From Acidobacteriota bacterium (GTDB taxonomy: Bacteria > Acidobacteriota > Vicinamibacteria > Vicinamibacterales > UBA2999): a stretch of 64,000 nt of DNA. The stretch lies in the NCBI GenBank assembly GCA_030697165.1, contig JAUYQQ010000001.1, positions 248,001 to 312,000 of the forward strand. Reading direction: 5' to 3'. Below, piece after piece: positions 16,675-25,400 of the stretch (position 1 is the stretch's first letter; each line of letters starts with the position of its first letter). The translations under genes and the position numbers were made by a program. The notes beneath the pieces were generated by a model. That model was not told where the DNA came from. It saw only the letters and a list, made by a program, of their open reading frames with translations, and searched no databases.

Positions 16675-17517
16675 CTACAGCCGGCTGAGGAACGATCCGA
16701 AGCCGGTCGCCTGGCGCTTGACGTCGAGCTTGAACAAGGCGGCCGCGTTCTCGAAGAACATCAGGTCCTTGTCGCGGGCCGGCAGCTTCAGTTCTTCCAT
16801 GAAGGCGAGGTACGACTCCATCGAGGCCAGCGGCCAGTCGGTGCCGTAGAGCACGCGGTTGGGATTGACCCCCCACAGGATCATCTCCTTCAACTGCTGC
16901 CGCATGTAGGCCTCGAAGCGATCGGTGAACTGGCCGAGGGTCAGTCCCGAGATGTCGGTATAGACGTTCTCGTTCTTGTAGACCACTTCCATGCAGTCGC
17001 GGAACCACGGGTTGCCGAGGTGGCAGATCAGGAACTTCACGCGCGGGAAGTCCACCGCCACTTCGTCGACATGCAGCGGATGCGCGTACTTGACCTTGCC
17101 GGTCGGCGCGTAGGTGTCGCCGGTGTGGATCATCACCGGCACGTCGAACTCCTCGGCCAGGAGGTACGCCGGAATGAGCTTCGGGTCAGCGGGATAGAAC
17201 GGCTCGTAGCCCGGGTAGAGCTTGAGCGCCTTGATCGACCCAGCTTCGAGCAACGACCGCAGTTCCAGCAGGTCGGGCGCCCCGAAGGTCGCCCACGAGA
17301 TCCCGGCAACGATGTGAATGTTCGGCAGGTGGCGGGTCGCCTCGACCACCGCGCGCGCCGACGGCCGCCCCGGCACGACCTTATAGGAGGTCAGGACCAG
17401 CGCCACGTCAACGCGGTTGCGCCGCATCACGGCCTGGAGTTTCTCGATGTCGGAAGAGAGCGACTCGACCGTCTCGTCGTGGTAGTTGTTGAGGTGCGTG
17501 TGGCAGTCGATAATCAT
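16675..17517 (-). CDS. Amidohydrolase family protein (ACMSD-like TIM barrel)
   Basis: A 280-aa amidohydrolase_2-type protein: metal-binding CHTHLNNY at the start, LKLYPGYEPFYP in the barrel, the metal His in MIHTGDT, CHLGNPW, and the C-terminal metal Asp in LYGTDWPLA. Relatives are metal-dependent decarboxylases and hydrolases such as ACMS decarboxylase, 4-oxalomesaconate hydratase-like enzymes and resorcylate decarboxylases; the precise substrate is not evident. It is cytoplasmic with no signal peptide. It is the last gene of a minus-strand set (MFS, TM-helix channel, amidohydrolase) and starts 3 bp downstream of the channel gene's stop. Confidence 0.83.
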   Translation of the reverse strand: MIIDCHTHLNNYHDETVESLSSDIEKLQAVMRRNRVDVALVLTSYKVVPGRPSARAVVEATRHLPNIHIVAGISWATFGAPDLLELRSLLEAGSIKALKLYPGYEPFYPADPKLIPAYLLAEEFDVPVMIHTGDTYAPTGKVKYAHPLHVDEVAVDFPRVKFLICHLGNPWFRDCMEVVYKNENVYTDISGLTLGQFTDRFEAYMRQQLKEMILWGVNPNRVLYGTDWPLASMESYLAFMEELKLPARDKDLMFFENAAALFKLDVKRQATGFGSFLSRL

Positions 17518-17520
17518 CAG

Positions 17521-18183
17521 CTACTTACGAGTGTAGCGGTTGATGACCTTCTCCGCCCAATCGCGTCCCCCCAAACCGAACGCCAGCGCCGCGGCCAGGC
17601 ACAGGGCCGCGAAGGCAATCTGGAACGCGGACACCAGCACGGCGGTTTGAATCGCCAGTTGCTCGGCGGCCATGAAGACCACGAACACCAGCAGCGCGTA
17701 CCGCGCCAGGGCGCCGATGGGTTCGGCGGCCGCGGTGCCGATGTTACTGAGGTAGCTGTACACCAACCCACCCACAATGCGCGACAACAGCGACCCGAAT
17801 ACCAGGATGCCGACCGCGACGACCAGGTTGGGCACAAAATTGGCCAGGCGGCTCATCAGCACTTGGGCGGCCTGCAGGCCGAGCGCGTCGAGCAGCGCGA
17901 TGAAGACCGCGGCCATGATCAGCCAGTAGAGCGCCCCGGCAATCAGGGTGACGGTCGTGTACTCGACGCCGCCCTGCACCAGGAAGTCGTCCAGGCCCGA
18001 ACGCTCGGCCAGTTCGTCGACGTGGGCGGTCTTCATCACGCGAATGGCCACCTGGCGAATCAGTTTAGCGATCAGCCATCCCGCAACCAGGAGCAGCAGC
18101 GCCAGGCCCAGGTCCGGCAGGTGGGCCCAGATATTTCCCGCGGTGTTGCGTAGCGATTGCAGCAGTGTGCTCGATTCAAACAT
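17521..18183 (-). CDS. Conserved TM-helix repeat protein (CmpX/MscS-related channel)
   Basis: A 220-aa membrane protein with about five hydrophobic segments and the TM-helix repeat found in CmpX-type proteins, including LPDLGLALLLLVAGWLIAKLIR and its second copy FVPNLVVAVGILVFGSLLSRI. The FGLGG-D motif near the C-terminus is characteristic of these mechanosensitive-channel relatives. There is no MscS beta-domain, so it may be a minimal channel or an accessory membrane protein. Its first 8 bp overlap the end of the MFS gene, so the two are probably coupled. Confidence 0.78.
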   Translation of the reverse strand: MFESSTLLQSLRNTAGNIWAHLPDLGLALLLLVAGWLIAKLIRQVAIRVMKTAHVDELAERSGLDDFLVQGGVEYTTVTLIAGALYWLIMAAVFIALLDALGLQAAQVLMSRLANFVPNLVVAVGILVFGSLLSRIVGGLVYSYLSNIGTAAAEPIGALARYALLVFVVFMAAEQLAIQTAVLVSAFQIAFAALCLAAALAFGLGGRDWAEKVINRYTRK

Positions 18184-19408
18184 TCAAGGAGGCCTCTGCC
18201 GAGTCATCGTAGCGCAGACCGCGCACCTTTCCCATCCTCCGCAGGAGGGCCAGCAGCGGCAAGCCCAGCAGCGAGACCGCACTCATCACCAGGAACGCCG
18301 CCGGATACCCCTGCGCCGCGACGATGCGGCCGCTGGTAAAGGCCGACCACGACTCGCACGCGTTGGTAGCCGCCATGTAGGCGCTGAACTGGGTGGCGCC
18401 GAGGCGGGGGTCGGTCAGGTCCATGAACAACGCATACGACACGGCGGTGAAGAAACCCACGAAGAAGTACATCCCCGTGAGCAGGGCGATCAGCGTGCCC
18501 GCGCCGGCGCCGCCGCTGAGGTCGGCCAGCGCCAGCAGCACAATCATGACGACGAACCCGACCAGCGAGCCGGCGGCCGACGGCAACCGGCCCAGGCGAT
18601 CCGACAGCATGCCGCCAACCAACCCGCCGGTGAGCATCGCACCGACGACGAGCAAGCCGAAGAAGATGCCGATCGTCCCGCTCGCGACGCCGCGGTCGAC
18701 CAAAAAGGGACCGGCCAGCTGGCCCGTGGCCTCGAAGGCGGCGGCCGCCACCAGCGCGAAAGCCAGCCCGATCCAGGTGGTGCGCAACCGGATGGCCGCG
18801 GCCAGCGCGCCGAAGAAGGCGCCCGCGTCGGCCCGTCGCGGCGGCTCCGCCTCCCGCAGCATCAACGCCCCGGCGAGGGCCACGACAATCCAGGCCACGA
18901 GGGAACCGACGATCCACTCGCGGCCGAACCACGCGCCGACCAGCAGCACGCCGCCGCCAAACACGCTTCGGCCGGTCAGCATGCCGGCCTGCATGGCACC
19001 GTTCAGCCGCCCGCGCGCTTCGGGCGGCACCGCGCCAATGGCCAGCGCGTCGATTGCCACATCCTGGGTCGAGGCCGCGACGGCGTGCACCAGCAGCAGC
19101 ATCCGCCACCAGCCGAAATCGGCGACCGGGTCCAGCCACACGAGCGGCACCAGCGCCGCGGCCATCAGCGTCTGCATGCTGAGGATCCAGGCGCGGTAGC
19201 CCCAGCGCCGGCTGCGCAGCAGATCAAGGAACGGCGCCCACAGGAACTTGAACATCCACGGCAGCAGCAGCACCGCCGTGAGCGAGGTGATCTGCTCGAT
19301 CGGCACGTCGGCCGAACGCAGCAACGTGGGCAGCGCCCACCAGATGAAGCCAATGGGTGCGCCTTCGCTGGCGTAGAGCAGCGCAAAGATGGCAATGCGT
19401 CTATTCAC
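18176..19408 (-). CDS. MFS transporter, AmpG-like
   Basis: A 410-aa transporter with about 12 membrane helices. It has an AmpG/SLC33-like start (NRRIAIFALLYASEGAPIGFIWWALP), LPWMFKFLWAPFLDL in helix 2-3, and STQDVAIDALAIG in helix 4, motifs shared by muropeptide permeases and related acetyl-CoA transporter-like MFS proteins. I chose the GTG at 19408 because upstream frame content is not protein-like. AmpG imports anhydro-muropeptides for cell-wall recycling, but no amidase or AmpD gene is nearby, so the substrate is only suggested. It overlaps the downstream channel gene by 8 bp. Confidence 0.8.
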   Translation of the reverse strand: MNRRIAIFALLYASEGAPIGFIWWALPTLLRSADVPIEQITSLTAVLLLPWMFKFLWAPFLDLLRSRRWGYRAWILSMQTLMAAALVPLVWLDPVADFGWWRMLLLVHAVAASTQDVAIDALAIGAVPPEARGRLNGAMQAGMLTGRSVFGGGVLLVGAWFGREWIVGSLVAWIVVALAGALMLREAEPPRRADAGAFFGALAAAIRLRTTWIGLAFALVAAAAFEATGQLAGPFLVDRGVASGTIGIFFGLLVVGAMLTGGLVGGMLSDRLGRLPSAAGSLVGFVVMIVLLALADLSGGAGAGTLIALLTGMYFFVGFFTAVSYALFMDLTDPRLGATQFSAYMAATNACESWSAFTSGRIVAAQGYPAAFLVMSAVSLLGLPLLALLRRMGKVRGLRYDDSAEASLNV

Positions 19409-19543
19409 GCGACGAACGGGATCATAGCGTCCTTGGGGCCACTGTGCCGGCGAATGCAGCTGTGCCGGAGTGGCCGCGCAGCAGACGCGGTCGCCGGGGC
19501 GGCCCCGGCGCCCGTCAGGGGTGGCGGCGCTATACTCAGTAGT

Positions 19544-19858
19544 GTGCGAGCCCACGAGTGGATCGACCGCCGGAGCCTGGCGCTGCACGACGCCGTAGCC
19601 GCCAAGCTGGAGGCACAGCCGGAGTTGCTGGAGTTGGCACGGGCGAATCTCCAACGTTGGCTCCGGGTCAACCCGGCCGCGGCGTTGTACGAGTGGGCAC
19701 AGCTGCTCGACTCCCTGCCGGTGGCGGAGCTGGCCGGGCTGCTCCGCTCCGTCGATGAGCGGGCGACCCGGCTCCGGCAGTCCAGTCCGTTCGCCGGGTT
19801 CCTGACGGCACAGGAGCGACAAGCCATCCTCAACGATTATGAATCGCGCCGCCCTTGA
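19544..19858 (+). CDS. Antitoxin-like partner of a nucleotidyltransferase (DUF6036-type) toxin-antitoxin pair
   Basis: A 104-aa protein from GTG 19544 (VRAHEWIDRRSLALH) with charged helices and a conserved-looking tail ERATRLRQSSPFAGFLTAQERQAIL. I recall this pattern, a small helical protein immediately upstream of an MNRAALEH nucleotidyltransferase, as a two-gene unit common in Actinobacteria and other soil bacteria. It overlaps the next gene by 20 bp. A TATACT box (19531-19536) sits 7 nt before the start, so the transcript may be leaderless. Antitoxin function is inferred from the arrangement. Confidence 0.6.
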   Translation: MRAHEWIDRRSLALHDAVAAKLEAQPELLELARANLQRWLRVNPAAALYEWAQLLDSLPVAELAGLLRSVDERATRLRQSSPFAGFLTAQERQAILNDYESRRP

Positions 19859-20090
19859 ACACATCGTGCGAGCCGCTGCGGCGGCGTGCGGCGAACGCGA
19901 GATCGTGATCATCGGGAGCCAAGCCGTGCTGGGGCAGTTTCCCGAGGCGCGCGAGAAGATGGCCGCTGCCAGCGTGCTGCGCGAACGACTGAAGGCACTT
20001 CCAGTGTCACCGGATCGGCTTGCGGTTATTCAGGCGCGACTGCGGATGGCGGAGGCGGCGGCGAACCCGAAGTCGGGACCTCGCGCCTGA
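19839..20090 (+). pseudogene. Nucleotidyltransferase (DUF6036-like) with internal deletion, 83-aa remnant
   Basis: The product begins like the full-length family (MNRAALEHIVRAAAAACG, then VIIGSQAVLGQFPEA) and ends like its C-terminus (SVLRERLKALPVSPDRLAVIQARL). From memory the complete proteins are about 170-200 aa. The central part, including the catalytic carboxylates after the GS motif and the helical core, is missing, although the frame is kept. It is therefore most likely an inactivated toxin or enzyme that leaves its upstream partner intact. It could still be translated from ATG 19839. Confidence 0.6.
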
Positions 20091-20132
20091 TCCATCGTTC
20101 AAGGTCGCCGGACGCGGCGATAGCGTGCGAGA

Positions 20133-20942
20133 ATGCGACCCATGTTCAGGTTGCCGGCTGCCCTCCTCCTCCTGGTCGCGCTGTTCGCGGCTTCCCCTCA
20201 CGCGCAGTCACCGGGCGCCATTGTCGCGGTCGGCGGCGGCGGCACGACGCCGGCGATCGTCGCCCGGACGCTCGAGTTGGCCGGCGGCAAGAAGGCGATC
20301 GTCGCCGTGCTGCCACAGGCGTCGGAGCTGCCGACTGCCGGTGACGGTTCGGTGAAGATGTGGACCGAGGCCGGTGCGAAGAGCGTCCGCGTGGTGTCGT
20401 TCGACAACCGCGACGCGGCGCGCACGATGTTGGGCGAGGCCACGCTGATCTGGATGCCGGGCGGCAGCCAGGGCCGGTTCATGGAGAAGATCGACGGCAC
20501 CGGGCTCGCGGAACTGATTGTCGAGCGTCATCGGGCGGGCGCGGTCGTGGGTGGCACCAGTGCCGGCGCGGCCGTGCTGTCGGCCGAGATGATCACCGGC
20601 GACGCCGACCTCAAGGGCCTCAAGTCAGGCACCACCGTCCTCAAGAAAGGCTTGGGGCTGCTACCGGGCGTCCTCGTGGATCAGCATTTCCTTCAGCGCC
20701 AACGTGGCAACCGGCTGATCAGCGGCGTGCTGGATCACCCCACGCTCGTCGGCGTCGGCATAGACGAGGCGACGGCGGTCATCTTTCAGGGGACGATGAT
20801 GCATGTCCTGGGAAAGAGCGGCGTGGTGGTGGTTGACCCGAGACCGGCCACGCGCGAGCCCTTCGCGACTGGGCAAGTCGTCGCGGCCACCGGCATCCGC
20901 CTGTCCGTGCTGCGCGAGGGAATGACGTACTCGCTCAAGTAA
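20133..20942 (+). CDS. cphB: Cyanophycinase-like exopeptidase (peptidase S51)
   Basis: A 269-aa protein with a signal peptide (about 1-24, cleavage after PHAQ). The peptidase S51 core shows GGGGTTPAIV at the N-terminus, WMPGGSQGRFM, the nucleophile Ser in GGTSAGAAV, then GLLPGVLVDQHFLQRQRGNRL and GVGIDEATA. Cyanophycinases cleave beta-Asp-Arg dipeptides from cyanophycin; exported forms let non-producers feed on external polymer. No cyanophycin synthetase is in the window, which fits a scavenging role. A 102-bp piece similar to this gene's 3' half occurs at 34891-34992. Confidence 0.87.
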   Translation: MRPMFRLPAALLLLVALFAASPHAQSPGAIVAVGGGGTTPAIVARTLELAGGKKAIVAVLPQASELPTAGDGSVKMWTEAGAKSVRVVSFDNRDAARTMLGEATLIWMPGGSQGRFMEKIDGTGLAELIVERHRAGAVVGGTSAGAAVLSAEMITGDADLKGLKSGTTVLKKGLGLLPGVLVDQHFLQRQRGNRLISGVLDHPTLVGVGIDEATAVIFQGTMMHVLGKSGVVVVDPRPATREPFATGQVVAATGIRLSVLREGMTYSLK

Positions 20943-20967
20943 GCATCGGTTCAGCCGAAGGCGGCCC

Positions 20968-21803
20968 TCATGGAAGGGTCACGACACACCGCCGGTCGCC
21001 TGCCAATGTGAAAGTGGTGCCGCAGCTCGAGGTCACGCCCAGGCGGGGCAACCCAATAGTGACCGCGGCGCCGAGTTGCAGACACGCATGTCGTCCATCA
21101 CTCGCACGCTGGTGGTGCAGGGCTGAGCGTTGCACAGCCGGATCATCATCCCCCTGCCTGAACCCGATCACGTCGGCGCTAACACTCGAGGCGGACAGCT
21201 CCACCACGTGACCTCGCTCGACATCCGCTGAACAGCGGGTCCCGGCGGCGCCGCAAGCAAGGCTGCTGGGACTGAGCGACGTGAGGCTGCCGACCCGCGC
21301 GCCGCTGCCGGCGACTCCGACCGTCAGTTGCGGCAGGCGGAAGTGCGCCGTGATGGTCGTGTCGTTCTCCAACGTCAGGCGGCACGTCATCGTCGTACCT
21401 GCCTGGCACCCATCGATGTGATCGATGAAGCTGCGCGCCTCGCCAGGCGACACAGTGGGGGCCGCCCTCACGGTCACCAAGAGCCGGGTGCCGCGCGGAT
21501 ATCTGCGGGTCATGCTGGCACCGCAGTTGGTCCCGCAGGTGTGCGCAAGCGCCCCCGCCGGTGGCGGCAGCGTGCCCACGGGGCTGTCAATAACGGCTCG
21601 ATGATGCCAACCCCCGCGCCGTTGCCGGCTTTGGCCAGGGTCAGTGCCCGGGTCGCCTCGATAGGATTCGGCACGCTGACCAGTGGTGGGGGAGGTGGCG
21701 GTGGTGGCGGTTGCGGCGGCCACTGGCCGCCGGCGACGCCGGCCGGAACGAGAACCACCAACGCCGTAACGAGGGCAATCGGGACGAAGGACCATTTCAC
21801 CAT
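20968..21803 (-). pseudogene. Secreted proline-rich / cysteine-patterned protein, frameshifted
   Basis: Translation from ATG 21803 gives a signal peptide (VKWSFVPIALVTALVVLVPAG), then a run of nine prolines (about residues 30-38) and an EATRALTLAK segment. Near 21590-21600 the protein-like frame switches: the other frame continues with AGALAHTCGTNCGAS, GTRLLVTVRA and repeated C....C beta-repeat patterns to a stop at 20968-20970. A second local switch near 21130-21090 reads better as CNAQPCTTSVRV in a third frame. The gene is thus interrupted by at least one frameshift, from real decay, phase variation or sequence error. It lies last in the surface-protein operon, 28 bp after its neighbour. 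Function unknown. Confidence 0.55.
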
Positions 21804-21831
21804 CGCACCTCCCCTGCTGTCCGAAACTGCA

Positions 21832-22419
21832 CTACGAGAAGGTGATTCGCACCTTGACCTGGATGATCTGACCGGGCAGCAGGTTCTCCACGATAGGGGG
21901 CCCGGAGGTTTGACCATGGCGGGTGAACACCGACCAGTTGCAGGTTGCACCGGCGTCCGAGCCGGAGCAAGTTTCCACGTATGTCCAGACTTGCTGGACA
22001 AAACTGGAAGACACGGGGGGCAGTTCAATGCTGCCCGCGAGTTCAACGGTTGCCCCCGTCCGGGCGACCGTCAAGTTCTGGGACCAGGGTGACGTCCCTC
22101 TCGGATTGGGCCCCGGCTCCGAGATAGTGCAAAAATTTGCCCCGCACGGGCCGGCCATGTAATTACTGAGGTTGATCTGCCATCGCCTCAGCACCAAAGG
22201 TTCGCGGGCCAGCATCCTTGGCAGCAACGAGCCTTGATCGCTGAGCGCGTTCTTGAATTCCGTCTGGCTGGCCAGCGTGCCATCCGGGTTCCGCACTTCG
22301 ATCACCCAATTCCCATGGACCTTGATGCCCTCGTCCTGCGCCGAGGCCGGCTGAGCCGCGCCCGGCAGGAACAGCAACCCCGCCATGAGCGCCCACCTGA
22401 CGTTCGTTCGGAATCCCAT
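21832..22419 (-). CDS. Secreted protein of unknown function in the surface-protein operon
   Basis: A 195-aa exported protein. I placed the start at ATG 22419, where a GGGAGAAG ribosome-binding site lies just upstream and a clear signal peptide follows (GFRTNVRWALMAGLLFLPGAAQPASA). The mature part is beta-rich: VHGNWVIEVRNPDGTLASQTEFKNAL, then LLPRMLAR, two cysteine-containing segments and a C-terminal PGQIIQVKVRITFS. The opening 'GNWVIEVRNPDG' resembles N-terminal domains of phage-tail or adhesin-like surface proteins, but no family could be named. It follows the giant repeat protein by 44 bp and is probably cotranscribed with it. Confidence 0.7.
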   Translation of the reverse strand: MGFRTNVRWALMAGLLFLPGAAQPASAQDEGIKVHGNWVIEVRNPDGTLASQTEFKNALSDQGSLLPRMLAREPLVLRRWQINLSNYMAGPCGANFCTISEPGPNPRGTSPWSQNLTVARTGATVELAGSIELPPVSSSFVQQVWTYVETCSGSDAGATCNWSVFTRHGQTSGPPIVENLLPGQIIQVKVRITFS

Positions 22420-22463
22420 CGTCTTCTCCCTTTCAGTTCCTCGCCTGCTCGCGGACTGCGCGT

Positions 22464-25400
22464 TCATCGTTTGCCGACCTTCTTGGATTGGATGTTGCCC
22501 GCCGTGATCACGCCGTCAACCGTCGCCACGACCGCGCCCTGCGGGCTGCGGATCGTGATCGCGAACGTGTCACGGCTCTTGCCGGGTTCGCCCCGGTCCT
22601 CCGCGCGCGCCTCGAACGTGTAGCCCGACGCGCCGTTCCACGCGCCGGCGCCCGTGATCACGACCGAGTCCACCGTCACGCCCGCCTTCGGCCCGCCCTT
22701 CGGCTTGCCGGGGCCGAAGGCTGGGTCGTCGTAAAAGCGGACCGATTGAATCGCGGTGGCCTCGAACCGATCGGTCCGCGTCACCTTCTTCACCACCGGC
22801 GGGGCCGCCTTGCCCTTGCCGGCGCTCTTGCCGGGCGACGTCACGCTCTCGGTGGTCGTCACCTCGTAGCGCAGACGGTCGTTCGGTCGCGCCCCCCGCA
22901 GTCCTTCAGAGGCGTGCAGGTGAAACTCGTGATCCGCATCAGCCGTCTCGATCCGTCCGTTGCCGATGATCCGGCCATCGAGCGGCACGGGTTCGACCAC
23001 CGCAAACGGCGAGAAGTGTGTGGTCGTACCGCAGACGGTGGACGTGTCGCGCCGGTTCGACGTGGTGATGTCGGTCCACGCCGATCCGGTGTGGTGGAAC
23101 AGGCGCTGGTCGCTCGTCTTGAAGGCCAACGGGTCGTAGGCGACGCACACTTCGACGCCGCCCGTGAACTGCGCTGTGGTCGCGATGTCGTAGATCAGGG
23201 GCGGCTCCGCCATCACGAAGCCGGCCGGCAGTGCCGGCGCGGCGGGTTCCGGCTCCACCGTCGTCTGGCCCGCGACCGTCACCTCCCTGAACCTGAGCGT
23301 CACGCCGCCCTGGGAGAGGACCAGAGGGTTGCCGGTCGGCGTGTTCATCGCCTGCAGGTCAACCGTCTCGGTGACGGTGATGACTTCGTCGATCTCAATC
23401 ACCACGGGTCCCATCACGTCCACCGTGTCGGTGACGGTAACGACCTCGTCGACGGTGATCATTGCGGATGGCCTCACGTCCACAGAGTCGGTCACCCAAA
23501 TCTGTTCATTCACCGCGATCTCGACGATCGCCAACGCCACCTGCCAGGTGAACGTCGCACTCGATGTCGCCAGGCCGTCGTAGAGAATCACGGTCACCGG
23601 ATAGGTGCCGGTGGCGCTCCCGAGCGTGCCGGAGATCACTCCGGTGTCGGCGGCAATCGACAAGCCGGGCGGCAGGCCCACGGCCGTGAAGAACAGCTCG
23701 GCCTCGGGATAAGCCGTGAAGGTTACCGGCAGCGACACCGTGCCGTGCACGACGTCGACCTGGGCCTCGGGTGCGGTGAGCGTCGGCGGCGGCGGCAGAA
23801 TGGTCACGGTGAACGTCCGCGTGGTGCGGTCCTGTCCGCCGTTCTCGGTGCCGCCGTTGTCGGCCACCTCCACCATCACGGTAGCCACCCCAACGTTGTT
23901 CCGGACGGGCGGCGTGAACCTCACCTCCCCGAACGTGGCGGTGACCGGTCCTGTCACCGATGGACCCGAGCTCACGGCCGTCACCGTGACGACCTGACCC
24001 AGCTCGTTCGCCGGTCCGGCCGCGAGGCCGGCCAGCGGCACCACGACCTGCGTGCCGCCAACCACCCGAACGTTCGCGGGTTGATCCAGTCGCGGCGGGT
24101 CGTTCACGGGCGCGACCGTGACGAGGAACTGATCCTGCACCGTGAACTCGCCGTCGCTCACGACGACGGTGACAGTAGCGACACCGAAAGCGTCGGGCAC
24201 CAGCGTGAGCGTCAGGGTGCCGGTGCCGGCCACGCTGTCGACGGATACCGTCACGACATCTGGGTTGTCCGACGACGCCGTGTACGTCAGCCCGTCGACA
24301 TCTTCTGCATCCTTGAACACGCCGTCGAGAGTGACGACGAACGGTAGCGCGTCCTCGAGCAGCGACACGTCGGCAACCGGCGAGGCCACGAACGGCGGCT
24401 GGTTCACCAGGGTCACGACGAACGTCACCTGCGCCCGCGTCGTCCCGCCGCGGCCGTCGTCGGCCTCCAGTTCGATCTTCTCTGAACCCTCGAAGTCGGC
24501 CTCCGGCGTGTAGGTCAGCTGATCGCCGGCCAGTGTTGCCGCGCCGAACTCGGGCCCGACAGTGAGGCGGTAGCTCAACGTATCGCCATCCGGGTCGACG
24601 GCCGCGAGGGTGACCGATACCGGACCACTGCCGGACACCTCGACCGTGAGGCTCTCGAACACGGGGGGATCGTTCGTCTTCGTCACCTGGACCCGGATCC
24701 GCCCGGTCGCCACGCCGCCGGCGCCGTCGTCGGCCCTCACCACAATCGTGTCGATGCCGTCGAACCCGGCGTCCGCGGTGTACACCACCGTGTCGTCCGC
24801 GATCTCGGCGGTGCCGTGCGCCGGGCCCTCGTCGACCGCATAAGCCAGCTTGTCGCCGTCCACGTCGGTGGCGCCAATCGCGACCGTGAGCGGCACGCCG
24901 GACACGGCGTTGACGAGTTGGTCGGGCACCGCCGGTTCGTCGTTCACCGAATGCACGGTGATGTGCACGGTGCCCCACGCCGTGGCGTCGTGACCGTCGT
25001 CGATGCGGTACTGGAACGAGGCCGCGCCGTGGAAGTCCTGCGCCGGCGTGAACACGATGACGCCGGCCTCGAACGTGACGGTGCCGTTAACCGCGGAGTC
25101 GCTCACGGCGACGATCGTCAGCGTGTCGCCGTCCGCGTCGGTGTCGTTGGCCAGCAGCGTCGCGGGCACGATCTCGAGGGGCGTGTCCTCGTCGGTCTCG
25201 ATGGGGTCGTCCACCGCCACCGGCGCGCGGTTGAGGTTGGCCTCGGTCACGACCTCGACGAAGTTGTTGCCGGGGACGGGATCCGTCATCCAGATCGCCA
25301 TCGACGCGACCTCGAGTTGCGCACTGCTGACGCGGGTCCCGGCGACCGACGCCACCTGCTCGAAGGTGACCGTCCACGTGTCGCCTTCCGCGAGGCTCGG

